Below are positions 7,771-16,291 of a DNA stretch of 64,000 bases, one piece after another. Source of the DNA: Sphingomonadaceae bacterium (GTDB lineage: Bacteria; Pseudomonadota; Alphaproteobacteria; Sphingomonadales; Sphingomonadaceae); NCBI GenBank assembly GCA_009926135.1, contig RFPL01000001.1:186001-250000 (forward strand), written 5' to 3'. The notes below the pieces were generated by a model that was not told where the DNA came from, made no database searches, and was given only the letters and a program-made list of their open reading frames with translations. A program made the position numbers and the translations under genes. The stretch's first letter is position 1. Every line of letters starts with the position of its first letter.

Positions 7771-9203
7771 AGAATTGTACCGGGCGCAAGGGGCATGGCA
7801 AGCGTGAAGCACGCTCCGCCCGATGGGGCGGTTTCAACCGTTACAGTCATGCCCATTGCATCGGCAAAACCCTTCACGATGGCAAGTCCAAGCCCGCTGC
7901 CTCCAGACCGATCACTCCCTTTCATGCGACGGAAACGGTCGAATATTTCGGCCTGTTCATTGACGGGGATACCCGGACCATCATCGCTAATGCTCAGACA
8001 AACGCGCTCGCCATCCAGCGCTGCAGCCCAAGCAACTTCACGATTGGCATAGCGCATAGCGTTATCGAACAGGTTGACCAGCACATGGTGCAGCAGGACA
8101 GGATCGGCAGATACAAAGGGCAAATCTGCGGGGATGTTCCGCTTGACCGCGATGTCTGGATGGTTTGAGCGATCATCGCAAACTGTGCTGACAGCATCGA
8201 CCAGATCTATGCTCTCCATCTTGGGGCTTAGTGTTCCTTGCTCAAGCCGTGCCGCACCGAGCAGGTCGCTCATTATCCGATCCAAACGTTTGGCCGCAGC
8301 CAAGGCCTCGCAGGCTTCTGGACTGGCCTTTGCGAGCCCCTCAAGCTGACCCGAAATTACCGTCAATGGCGTGCGGAAGTCATGAGCGAGCGATGCCAGC
8401 AAGGTACGCTGTAAAGTATCACGCGCTTCGAGCATCTCCCGTTCACGCCTTGCTTTCTCCAAGGCTTCGCTATCGCGAAACTGACCAAGCGCGAGACAGA
8501 GCTTTTTGAGATGTTCAAGTTCGTCAGGCGAACGGATGTGGCCGCTAGCAGGCCTAGCCAAGGCCGCAATCGCTTCGTCACGACGGTTTTGCGGCACCAG
8601 CGGAAAGAAGGTCCATTCAGCCGCTGGCATCACCGCAGTTCCATGGCCAGTAATGTCTCGATTGTGCCTCGCCCAAGCAGCAGCGGACTGGTCAAGTGAG
8701 GAGAATGACTTGGGGTCTAAGCGATCAACGTTGTCGCTCAAGAGTTGCAGTTCGCCATAGCGCTCGGACAGAAAAGAAATCCCGCGTTCGACGCCGCTAT
8801 TGAGCGAGTGCTCCGATAGCAATGCTGACAGCTCAGCCAATTCCGCACTTCGCGCAGCGCGCGCCGAAGCAGTCGCTTCTCCGGCGTGCAATTTCGATGC
8901 CAGCCGGCTGGTTACGACCGCTACAGCAACCAAAACGAATAGGCTTATAAGGTTGTCTAGCCCATGTATTCTAAAGGTGAATCGAGGCGGCAGGAGGAAG
9001 TAGTTATAGGCTACTCCAGCAAACAGCGCTGCGAATAGGGCCGGTCCTATGCTGCCTCGGGCAGCAGTATACAAGACGGGCAACAGGAACAGTAATGCTG
9101 ACGAGGCTAACCCCAAAACTGGCAGGAGCGTAGATGCAATCCATGCCACAACGGCAACGCCGATAATTGCCAAGATGTAAGAGGTGATCGCTGAGCGCAT
9201 CAT
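7767..9203 (-). CDS. KdpD-type histidine kinase lacking the cytoplasmic N-terminal domains
   Basis: 478-aa membrane sensor kinase matching the C-terminal half of KdpD. About four membrane helices of the DUF4118 type fill residues 5-100, including NYFLLPPRFTFRIHG. A GAF-like region follows, then HisKA (LASLAHDFRTPLTVISG, phospho-His) and HATPase (NLFDNAMRYA, DDGPGIP, GGSGLGLAIV). The roughly 400-residue KdpD/USP-like N-terminal sensor present in classical KdpD is absent. Start ATG at 9203, four bases after the kup stop (an adjacent ATG at 9200 is equally possible); an upstream TTG at 9230 overlaps kup. Its partner is the adjacent KdpE; no kdpFABC is nearby. Confidence 0.88.
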   Translation of the reverse strand: MMRSAITSYILAIIGVAVVAWIASTLLPVLGLASSALLFLLPVLYTAARGSIGPALFAALFAGVAYNYFLLPPRFTFRIHGLDNLISLFVLVAVAVVTSRLASKLHAGEATASARAARSAELAELSALLSEHSLNSGVERGISFLSERYGELQLLSDNVDRLDPKSFSSLDQSAAAWARHNRDITGHGTAVMPAAEWTFFPLVPQNRRDEAIAALARPASGHIRSPDELEHLKKLCLALGQFRDSEALEKARREREMLEARDTLQRTLLASLAHDFRTPLTVISGQLEGLAKASPEACEALAAAKRLDRIMSDLLGAARLEQGTLSPKMESIDLVDAVSTVCDDRSNHPDIAVKRNIPADLPFVSADPVLLHHVLVNLFDNAMRYANREVAWAAALDGERVCLSISDDGPGIPVNEQAEIFDRFRRMKGSDRSGGSGLGLAIVKGFADAMGMTVTVETAPSGGACFTLAMPLAPGTIL

Positions 9204-9207
9204 GATC

Positions 9208-11112
9208 CTATAGCTCAATCTGGCTCCCAAGTTCGATTACCCGATTGGGAGGGATAGAAAAATAAACTGTTGGATCGGCAGAATTGCGATGCAAAATGCC
9301 ATATACAAATGACATCCAACGCGGAATTGTTGGCTTGACGCCTTGCCGGATCACATTGCGACCAACAAAGAATGACGTACCGCCTCGTGCAGATACAAGC
9401 CCCTCGCAGCGCGCTAAGTCGCTCGGAACATCGATAGCATCCATGTAGCCGTAGCGCAGACGTGCTGTCATGAAGCGTTCGTTCAATGGCTCGATCACTA
9501 GCCGTTCTTCAGGCGCAACGTAGGGTGTCGGCTGGGTTTCAACCTTCAAAATAATATTTCGCTTATGCAGCGCCTTGTTGTGCTTAAGATTGTGCAGCAA
9601 CGCAGACGGCACGATGTCGAGATCCTGGCTCAGGAAGACAGCCGTTCCGTCGATTGAAACCGGCGGACGAATTGTGAGTGCCTGAACAAACTGGTCGAGC
9701 GCGATCCCCTGATCACTGCTACGTGCCAGAACGGCACTACGGCCTTTCAGCCAAGTCATGATTATCAGGCCAATGGCCGCTGCCACCAGCAGCGGTACCC
9801 ACCCCCCCTCCATTACACGAAGAATGTTGGCGCCAAAAAAGAACAAATCCAGCGCAAGGAAAGGCAGTATCAAAAGTGCGGCCCATACTGGCTCCCAGTG
9901 CCAGTATCGCCAAGCTATGATGAAGGCCAAGCAGGTCGTGACCACCATCGTTCCTGTGACAGCGATACCATAAGCAGCAGCCATGGCCGAGCTTGAGCGA
10001 AAGCCCAAGACAAGCACGATAACGCCGAACAGCAGCAGCCAGTTCACGCCGGGCATATAGATCTGCCCGATCTGGTGCTCAGACGTTTGACGGATTGTCA
10101 GGCGAGGCAACAAGCCCAGGGCGATAGCCTGATGGGTAAGAGAGTAGGCACCCGTGATGACGGCCTGGCTCGCGATTATGGTCGCCATGGTAGCCAGCAT
10201 GACCAAAGCAGCGCGCCACGCGTCTGGTGCCATCAGGAAGAACCAATCAGCGTTGGCGAGCGGCACGCCGCTGGCTTGCGATGCGGCCAGCGATTTGAGA
10301 GCCAGGGCACCTTGGCCGAGATAGTTTAGCGTTAACGAGGGCCAGACAAGAACCAGCCAGCCCCATTGTATTGGCCCCCGTCCGAAATGGCCCATGTCAG
10401 CGATGAGCGCCTCTGCCCCGGTGACCGTTAGAAAGACTGCGCCCAGCACGAACAGACCAGTCGTGCCGTGTGAAGTTAGAAATGAAATTGCGTTGATTGG
10501 GTTAAAGGCATTCAGGACGTCCGGGGCATCCGCAATATGCCCCAAGCCCAGCGCGGCGAGCGCCACAAACCATACGGCACAGACCGGACCAAACAGCACC
10601 GAAACCGCAGCTGTGCCACGCGATTGTATAGCGAATAGGGCAATTAGGATGCCAATGGCGACCCCAAGAATTTCCGGCTCAGCCATGCTCTCGAAGCCAG
10701 GTATCGTTTTCAATCCTTCAACTGCGGAAAGAACCGAAAGCGCAGGCGTAATAATGGCATCGCCGTAAAACAGCGCAGCTCCTGCGGCTCCAAGCAATAG
10801 AACGATTAGCCAGCGACCGCCGGTGGCACGCTTCGCTAAGGCCATCAGCGACAGCACGCCGCCTTCTCCATTGTTGTCCATCCTGCTTAGGAACAAGACG
10901 TATTTAAGCGTCACCACCACTATCAGCGCCCACAGCGCAAGCGACAGAATTCCGATGATTTCGCCGCGGCTGATCCCATCGCCTGCGGACTGCGCCAAGG
11001 CCTCGCGAAACGCATAGAGCGGGCTAGTCCCGATATCGCCATATACGACGCCTATTGCCCCCAAGGTGAGGGCAGCGAGCGAATGACGTGTTTCAGTAGG
11101 TGCGCTTTGCAA
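9208..11112 (-). CDS. kup: Kup-family potassium uptake permease
   Basis: KUP/HAK/KT K+:H+ symporter of 634 aa with about 12 membrane helices and a cytoplasmic C-terminal domain. The family signature is near the N-terminus: LGAIGVVYGDIGTSPLYAF. Other motifs are FLSRMDNNGEGG, FYGDAIITPALSVLSAVEGL and the C-terminal VFLSQDLDIVPSALLHNLKHN. The start is TTG at 11112, with GGAGGA 5-6 nt upstream inside a perfect palindrome. It is the first gene of a tight operon with the short KdpD and KdpE. Codon use is lower in GC than neighbouring core genes. Confidence 0.95.
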   Translation of the reverse strand: MQSAPTETRHSLAALTLGAIGVVYGDIGTSPLYAFREALAQSAGDGISRGEIIGILSLALWALIVVVTLKYVLFLSRMDNNGEGGVLSLMALAKRATGGRWLIVLLLGAAGAALFYGDAIITPALSVLSAVEGLKTIPGFESMAEPEILGVAIGILIALFAIQSRGTAAVSVLFGPVCAVWFVALAALGLGHIADAPDVLNAFNPINAISFLTSHGTTGLFVLGAVFLTVTGAEALIADMGHFGRGPIQWGWLVLVWPSLTLNYLGQGALALKSLAASQASGVPLANADWFFLMAPDAWRAALVMLATMATIIASQAVITGAYSLTHQAIALGLLPRLTIRQTSEHQIGQIYMPGVNWLLLFGVIVLVLGFRSSSAMAAAYGIAVTGTMVVTTCLAFIIAWRYWHWEPVWAALLILPFLALDLFFFGANILRVMEGGWVPLLVAAAIGLIIMTWLKGRSAVLARSSDQGIALDQFVQALTIRPPVSIDGTAVFLSQDLDIVPSALLHNLKHNKALHKRNIILKVETQPTPYVAPEERLVIEPLNERFMTARLRYGYMDAIDVPSDLARCEGLVSARGGTSFFVGRNVIRQGVKPTIPRWMSFVYGILHRNSADPTVYFSIPPNRVIELGSQIEL

Positions 11113-11434
11113 TGGAATCCTCCAGATCTGGAGGAAATGGCCTGACCCAAAACGTCGTTAAGGCTCCATAGGGATTACCGGCTTATAACGTAAAATTTGC
11201 ATAAAGACGGTTTTTCAAGCGCTCTTGCCAGAGAAGGTTCGACGCCGGTCGACTGCCCACCGCCATATATTGCCTGAAATCATGGAATTTCTGGCCTGTA
11301 ATGCGAGGCGTTGCCCCAACCGTCCCCCGGTAGATGTGCGACTGGTGTTGGTTCAAACCGCGATGGGTCACACCATCTTGCTGCCTCTGAAAGACCAAAG
11401 CCGCCATTTGTTCAGTGTGGAAATTCTGGCTCGA
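11113..11434. other. Spacer between kup and the MFS gene, with the probable kup promoter
   Basis: About 320 bp. The part next to kup (11113-11220) contains the palindrome and an AT-rich stretch reading TTATAA on the minus strand at 11183-11188, a possible -10 element. The part from 11221 to 11434 contains short open frames on both strands with no recognisable family and no ribosome-binding site. Composition returns to the high-GC norm near 11.43 kb. Confidence 0.45.
11118..11135 (-). promoter_or_regulatory. 18-bp perfect palindrome containing the kup Shine-Dalgarno
   Basis: TCCTCCAGATCTGGAGGA reads identically on both strands. On the mRNA its right half supplies GGAGGA, the Shine-Dalgarno for the TTG start, and its left half is a perfect anti-Shine-Dalgarno. 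A 7-bp stem with a GAUC loop would hide the ribosome-binding site. It could equally be a DNA operator for a dimeric regulator such as KdpE. Confidence 0.6.
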
Positions 11435-12709
11435 TCAGCAGGATGCGGCGCGCAGATCGCTCAGATAATTGCGACGCATTGCTGCGAAGGCTAGCGCTGC
11501 CAGCAGGCAGGGCACAGGCAGCAGGAGGAAGGCATCGGCCAGACCGATCGCATCGGCGATCCGGCCGGTCAGGATCGGCCCTGGCGCCAGGCCCAGGAGG
11601 TTGTTGGCGAGGGTTAGCGTGGCAAACGCTGAGCCGTGGATCGCCAACGGCGTCAGGTTCGCGACCATCGCGCCGACCGGGCCAACCGTGCCGGCGACGA
11701 GGAACATGGCGATGCCCAGCAGCGCCAGTTGCGCCGGCCCCGGCGGCAGCAGCATTGCCAGGGTCAAGCTCAGCCCGGTCCCCAGGCAATAGCCGATGGC
11801 AAGGGTAATCTTGATCTCTGGCCGTTCGCGGGCCAGCCGGTCGCTGACCATTCCGCACAGGATCATACCCGTCCCGCAGATCAGCAGCAGCGCGGCAGCA
11901 AGCGAGCCTGCCTTGTCGACCGGTAAGTGATAGACCCGGTTGAAGTAGCTCGGGAGCCATGCGGGCAAGGCTCCGGCCGTGAACAGCTGCAACCCGCTCG
12001 CAACATAGGCCAGCCGGACCGAACGATTGCCGACGAGTTCCCTGAGTGGAGCGATTTGCGAAGTCTGGGCAGCGCCCGCGATTCCAGCGAGCACCGCAAT
12101 GCGCCGCTCGCGCACGACAATAGGGTAGAGCAGGCCCAGCACGAGACCAGCGATGCCGATCGCCACGAAAGCGGTGCGCCAGCCATGGTTGGCTGCAACG
12201 AACCCGCCAATTGCCACGCCGAGCACCTGTCCGAACAGCCCGCCCGCCATGAACGCCGCGGAGAGGGTCCCGCGCAGCCGTGCCGGGAAGACCGAGATTA
12301 CGACGGCGATGCCGACGCTGCCGTAAGCCGCCTCGCCGATCCCGACCAGCGCCCGGCCGATCAGCATGGTCACGAAACTCGCCGCCACGGCGCACAGCAG
12401 CGTCGCCAGGCTCCACAGGATAGCCATTAGCGTCAGGCTGCGCACTCGCCCCCAGCGGTCGGCGGCGAGCGACAGCGGGAAGGTCAGGACCCCGACCATG
12501 ATCGCGACAATACCTGACAATAGGCCAAGCTGGGCGTCGCTCAGGCTCCATTCGGCCTTGAGCAGCGGAAAGACGGCATTCAGCACCTGCCGGGCCATGT
12601 AGTCGGAAATCAGCAGGCCGAAGCTGAGCGCGAAGACCAGCCAGGCATAGACGGTTACCCGGTCCGGACCGCCGACTGCGGCACTGCTCTGCGGTATGTG
12701 TCCGGCCAT
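11435..12709 (-). CDS. MFS transporter, Spinster-like
   Basis: 424-aa major facilitator with 12 predicted membrane helices. MFS motif A lies after helix 2 (LSLAADRWGRVRSL), and the N-terminal SDYMARQVLNAVFPLLKAEW is typical of Spinster-like MFS proteins near sphingomonad catabolic genes. A second-half motif-A equivalent is seen at MVSDRLARERPE. It is the last gene of the minus-strand operon beginning at 16175, with a 27-bp gap to the hydrolase. It probably imports the compound that operon degrades; substrate unknown. Confidence 0.88.
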   Translation of the reverse strand: MAGHIPQSSAAVGGPDRVTVYAWLVFALSFGLLISDYMARQVLNAVFPLLKAEWSLSDAQLGLLSGIVAIMVGVLTFPLSLAADRWGRVRSLTLMAILWSLATLLCAVAASFVTMLIGRALVGIGEAAYGSVGIAVVISVFPARLRGTLSAAFMAGGLFGQVLGVAIGGFVAANHGWRTAFVAIGIAGLVLGLLYPIVVRERRIAVLAGIAGAAQTSQIAPLRELVGNRSVRLAYVASGLQLFTAGALPAWLPSYFNRVYHLPVDKAGSLAAALLLICGTGMILCGMVSDRLARERPEIKITLAIGYCLGTGLSLTLAMLLPPGPAQLALLGIAMFLVAGTVGPVGAMVANLTPLAIHGSAFATLTLANNLLGLAPGPILTGRIADAIGLADAFLLLPVPCLLAALAFAAMRRNYLSDLRAASC

Positions 12710-12736
12710 GGCCTGCTATCCTCTCCCCATGACCCG

Positions 12737-13288
12737 CTATTGGCGGAGCTGCTCAATCAGGCGGTGACCCTCAGGCCAGGGTCCAAATCCAGCCGGCGGA
12801 TTGAGATGGCCGACCTCGCCCGCGTCGTGCAGCTCGGCGCCCCAGTCGCGGGCCATGCCTGCTACCCGGTCGAAGCCCGCCAGCGGATCATTTTGACTGG
12901 CCACCACCAGTGCCGGAAACGGCAGGTTCGCTCGCGGGATCGGTAGCCAACCATTGGCGGCGAGATCCTCGAGCGAAGGATAACCCGGCGGCAAAGGATG
13001 CTCGACATCCGCCGGCGTGGCGAGCAGCGCGGCCTTGATCGGACGCGTCGGGGCCAAGGCCCAGTGCGCGACCATCAGGCAGCCGGCGCTGTGTGCGGCA
13101 AGGACGATCTCACCGTCGATGGCATGGACCGCAGCATCAAGCGCGGCCACCCGTGACGCCCGCGACAACCGGTCCTGAGTGAGCGGTGCAACCGTCACAG
13201 ATCCCGGAAAGGCGCGGGCGGCGTGGGTCTGCCAGTGGTCCTCGACATGGTCCCGCAGACCCTGAACGAAGAGGACCGTCGCGCTCAT
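12737..13288 (-). CDS. RBBP9/YdeN-family alpha/beta hydrolase
   Basis: 183-aa serine hydrolase. The nucleophile is in LAAHSAGCLMVAHWA (G/HSxG), the acid in ASQNDPLAGFDR and the His in GEVGHLNPPAGFGPWPEG, a hallmark of the RBBP9/YdeN group. Start ATG at 13288 overlaps the BKACE stop as ATGA. An earlier start would lie inside the BKACE gene. Likely role in the operon: hydrolysing an ester or thioester intermediate (inference). Confidence 0.88.
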   Translation of the reverse strand: MSATVLFVQGLRDHVEDHWQTHAARAFPGSVTVAPLTQDRLSRASRVAALDAAVHAIDGEIVLAAHSAGCLMVAHWALAPTRPIKAALLATPADVEHPLPPGYPSLEDLAANGWLPIPRANLPFPALVVASQNDPLAGFDRVAGMARDWGAELHDAGEVGHLNPPAGFGPWPEGHRLIEQLRQ

Positions 13289-14337
13289 GCGGCGGCGCGG
13301 ATGGCGGGATGGCGCGGCTTGGGCTGCAGGTTGGGGAGCCAGCCATTCTTCTCCAGCGTTTCTTCGACGCTCGAGTAGAACGTGCCAATCTGGTAGATCG
13401 CCTTCGCTTCCTTGCCGCTGGCGATCGGACGGTAGAGCTCTTCCGAAATCCGCACCATCTTCTCGATCTGCTGGACCGAAGTGGCGCGCTCGCCGCGTCG
13501 GCCCCACAGGTTGTCTTCCTGCCCGACCCGGACGTGGAGGCCCATGGCGATGCCCATGACGGTGAGCGGATACATCGAGCGCATCAGCCCTTCGACCGTG
13601 CAGACCGCGTTCTGCGGCAGCCGGTTGACGAACTCCATCAGGTTGCGCGGATTCGGCCCATCGTGACCGCCGCCGATCGCGACCCAGTTGCAGACCAGCG
13701 GCCCCATGTAGTGGCCGTTTCGAACCAGCCGCTCGACCGTTTCAAGATCGCGCGCGCAGCCGACCTGGAAGTGGGTCTGAATGCCCGCCGCGGTCAGCCG
13801 CTTCATGTGTTCCTTCATGAACTTCGGCCCGGCGTCGTAATACATCTCGGTATAGGCTTCGCGGTAAACGTCCCACATCGTGGTGCCGCCCGCGTCCTCT
13901 TCCGTGATCAGCTCCATCACGTTCATCTGGTTGGTGTTGACCGCCAGCGTGACCTGGTCGGGCGCCGGCTTGAGATCGGCCAGCATGTGCCGGGTGTCGT
14001 CATCGAGCCATTCGGCTGCGGCGCTTTCGGTCTTCGGTGCAAAACTGATCGAGCCGCCGACCTGCAGTACCATGTCGGGCACGGCAGTACGCAGCCGGTC
14101 GAGCATTTCGTTGAACCGGTCGAGGTCCTTGGAGCCCGTGCCATCGGGTTCGCGCACATGCAGGTGCAGCACGGTAGCCCCGGCATTGTAGCAGTCGACG
14201 GCCTTCTGGACCTGTTCGGCGTAGCTCACCGGAATGTCATCGCTGTCCTCAGGCATGAAGCTGGGAGCATAAGGGGCAACCTGGATGACCAGCGGATCCT
14301 GGTACTCAGGCAGCAGGCTTTCATCGAAGAACTGCAT
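13285..14337 (-). CDS. BKACE-family beta-keto acid cleavage enzyme (DUF849)
   Basis: 350-aa TIM-barrel protein of the BKACE/Kce family, which condenses a beta-keto acid with acetyl-CoA to release acetoacetate and a new acyl-CoA. The metal site motif LHLHVREPDG is intact; VGGSISFAPKT and the C-terminal TVMGIAMGLHVRVGQEDN fit the family. Members differ in their keto-acid substrate and the sequence alone does not reveal which is used. Start ATG at 14337 has a good upstream AGGAGAG. It sits between a TauD/TfdA-type dioxygenase and a hydrolase. Confidence 0.9.
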   Translation of the reverse strand: MQFFDESLLPEYQDPLVIQVAPYAPSFMPEDSDDIPVSYAEQVQKAVDCYNAGATVLHLHVREPDGTGSKDLDRFNEMLDRLRTAVPDMVLQVGGSISFAPKTESAAAEWLDDDTRHMLADLKPAPDQVTLAVNTNQMNVMELITEEDAGGTTMWDVYREAYTEMYYDAGPKFMKEHMKRLTAAGIQTHFQVGCARDLETVERLVRNGHYMGPLVCNWVAIGGGHDGPNPRNLMEFVNRLPQNAVCTVEGLMRSMYPLTVMGIAMGLHVRVGQEDNLWGRRGERATSVQQIEKMVRISEELYRPIASGKEAKAIYQIGTFYSSVEETLEKNGWLPNLQPKPRHPAIRAAA

Positions 14338-14352
14338 GGTCTCTCTCCTGTC

Positions 14353-15201
14353 CTAGAAAGGCTTGTCGCCAATGATCCCGGCGCGCTCCATCTGGCGAAC
14401 GCAGGGCGGGTAATCCATGACCGCGTAGTGCTGGGTGCAGCGGTTGTCCCAGATCGCCATCGAACCGGGCTGCCAGCGCCAGCGCACCTGGTATTCGGGA
14501 ATCTGCGCCCGGCCGATCAGGTATTGCAGCAGGTTGGCGCTGCCGGGCGCATAGTCCTGGCCGTAGCGGACGTTGGCGGCGGTGTGATAGTTCGTGAAGT
14601 GCGTGGTGAAGCCACAGACGTAGAGGCTTTTGGCGCCGGTCTCCGGATGAGTTCGCACCACGGGATGCTCAGCATCGGGAAACTGCGCTTTCAGTGCTAG
14701 GCGTTTTTCATCGGGCATCCGCGCGCCAAAGCTGGCTTCGATCGAGTGGCGGGCCTTCAGCGGTGCGATGGTTTCCTTGATGTGATCGGCCAGGTCCGCA
14801 TAGGCGCACTCCATGTTGGCCCACATCGTGTCCCCGCCAACTGGCGGGCAAGCGACGCAGCGCAGCACGGCACCCATCTGCGGGGCTTCGCGCCAGGTCG
14901 TGTCGGCGTGCCACGAGTTCTCGAAGAAGTCGGGCGGGGAATTCTCGTCCTTGTAGATCCGGACCAGACCGGGGTGGTCGGGATCGCTGCCCGCGACGGG
15001 ATGATCCTCAAGCTGACCAAAGCGCTGGGCAAAGGCCACGTGGTCCGCGCGGCTGATCTCCTGATCGCGCAGGAACAGCACCTTGTGCAGCAGCAGCGCG
15101 GCCCTGATCTCACCGAACAGGTCGTCGTTGTGCACCGCTTCGGCCAGGTTCACCCCGACCAGCTCGGCACCGATGTGCTGGGTGAGCTGTTCGATCTTCA
15201 C
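14353..15201 (-). CDS. TauD/TfdA-family Fe(II)/2-oxoglutarate dioxygenase
   Basis: 282-aa dioxygenase. The Fe(II) ligands are His and Asp of NSWHADTTW and the distal His in WDNRCTQHYAVMDY; the 2-oxoglutarate-binding Arg is in RQMERAGIIGDKP. The N-terminal LTQHIGAELVGVNL is typical of the TfdA/TauD fold. Start GTG at 15201 overlaps the upstream oxidoreductase stop as GTGA; the frame extends upstream only inside that gene. Family members hydroxylate taurine, phenoxyacetates or similar acids, often cleaving a C-S, C-O or C-N bond. The substrate here is unknown. Confidence 0.92.
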   Translation of the reverse strand: MKIEQLTQHIGAELVGVNLAEAVHNDDLFGEIRAALLLHKVLFLRDQEISRADHVAFAQRFGQLEDHPVAGSDPDHPGLVRIYKDENSPPDFFENSWHADTTWREAPQMGAVLRCVACPPVGGDTMWANMECAYADLADHIKETIAPLKARHSIEASFGARMPDEKRLALKAQFPDAEHPVVRTHPETGAKSLYVCGFTTHFTNYHTAANVRYGQDYAPGSANLLQYLIGRAQIPEYQVRWRWQPGSMAIWDNRCTQHYAVMDYPPCVRQMERAGIIGDKPF

Positions 15202-16175
15202 AGCACGAACACCGACGAGCCGATGGTCTTGCCGGCCTCTAGATCGCGATGCGCCTCGACGCATTGATCGAGGCTGTAGCGCTGGCCGATCTCGACCTTG
15301 ATCCGGCCTGCCGACAGGTGATCGAACCAGAATTGCGCCATTTCGGCCCGTTCGGCCGGGTCGGCGAGGAAATCGGCAAAGGCCGGGCGGATGAAATAGA
15401 CCGAGCCCTGGAGCATGGTCTGGAACGCATCGATCGGCGGAAAGGGCCCGCTGGCAGTGCCGCAGCCAACCAGCACGCCTCTGCGGCGCAGCGATTTCAG
15501 CGAGCCTTCGAAAGTGTCCTTGCCGACGGAATCGAACACCGTCTGCACGCCTTCGCCGCCGGTCAGTTCCTTGACCCGGGCCGCAACATCCTCACGCCGG
15601 TAAAAGATGATCTCGTCGCAGCCGAGCTCGCGGGCCTTGGCCGCCTTTTCCTCGCTGGAGGCCGTGCCGATGACGCGTAGCCCGAGCAGTTTGGCCACCT
15701 GGACCGCTAGCAGGCCAACACCGCCTGCCGCAGCGTGGAGCAGGATCGTGTCACCCGCCTTCAGCCGCGGGTCGGTCTTCATCAGCCAGTACGTTGCGGA
15801 AAGCCCGCGCATGGTCGATGCCGCGGCAACTTCGAAGGAAACGTTGTCCGGCAGTCTGAACAGCGGCGCGGCCGGCATCACCCGCTCGGTCGCGTAGGCG
15901 CCCAGCGGCCCGCCGTTGTAGCTGACCCGGTCCCCCACGGCGACATTGGTCACGCCTTCGCCGATCGCCTCGATCGTGCCTGCCGCTTCCACGCCGATCC
16001 CGCAGGGCGGCTGGACCGGATAATAGCCCGAGCGAAAGTAGGTATCGGCAAAGTTGCAGCCCACGGCCGCTTGGCGAATCCGCACTTCGCCGGGGCCGGG
16101 GCCGCCAACTTCGACATCTTCGACCTGCAGGACTTCCGGTCCGCCAGTTGCGTGGAAACGTACAGCCTTGGCCAC
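15198..16175 (-). CDS. Zinc-free quinone oxidoreductase (MDR family)
   Basis: 325-aa medium-chain dehydrogenase/reductase of the NADPH:quinone oxidoreductase type. The N-terminal GroES-like part has CNFADTYFRSGYYP, and the Rossmann part has LLHAAAGGVGLLAVQ and the cofactor-binding loop GTASSEEKAAKAREL. It lacks the catalytic-zinc ligands of alcohol dehydrogenases, as expected for QORs. Start GTG at 16175 follows GGGAG. It is the first gene of the catabolic operon and faces an AraC-type regulator across 116 bp. Confidence 0.92.
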   Translation of the reverse strand: MAKAVRFHATGGPEVLQVEDVEVGGPGPGEVRIRQAAVGCNFADTYFRSGYYPVQPPCGIGVEAAGTIEAIGEGVTNVAVGDRVSYNGGPLGAYATERVMPAAPLFRLPDNVSFEVAAASTMRGLSATYWLMKTDPRLKAGDTILLHAAAGGVGLLAVQVAKLLGLRVIGTASSEEKAAKARELGCDEIIFYRREDVAARVKELTGGEGVQTVFDSVGKDTFEGSLKSLRRRGVLVGCGTASGPFPPIDAFQTMLQGSVYFIRPAFADFLADPAERAEMAQFWFDHLSAGRIKVEIGQRYSLDQCVEAHRDLEAGKTIGSSVFVL

Positions 16176-16291
16176 GGTCTTTGCTCTCCCAAGCTCTTTG
16201 ACCGGAAGCTAAGCCTGACTGTCCTTGCAGTTTTCACATTTCATGACATTGTTTTGCCAATTGGTGCCAAGTCGGGTGCCTGGGGCAGGAC
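16176..16291. promoter_or_regulatory. Divergent promoter region, catabolic operon / araC-type gene
   Basis: 116-bp interval between divergent starts. It contains an 8-bp palindrome CCAATTGG (16258-16265) inside a TTGCCAATTGGTGCCAA context with partial repeat symmetry. This is a plausible site for the adjacent AraC-family regulator. No clear -35/-10 pair could be assigned. Confidence 0.4.

Noticed and set aside
6315..11434. Second copy of the tRNA-Ser 3' end as an att site
   Set aside because: I looked for GAGGGTTCGAATCCCTC-like sequence to the right. Only a weak partial match near 11235 (GAAGGTTCGACGCC) was found, which is not convincing.
11183..11494. Short open frames of 74 and 89 aa on opposite strands in the kup/MFS spacer
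   Set aside because: They overlap each other, lack ribosome-binding sites and match no family I recognise. The plus-strand one also runs into the MFS gene.
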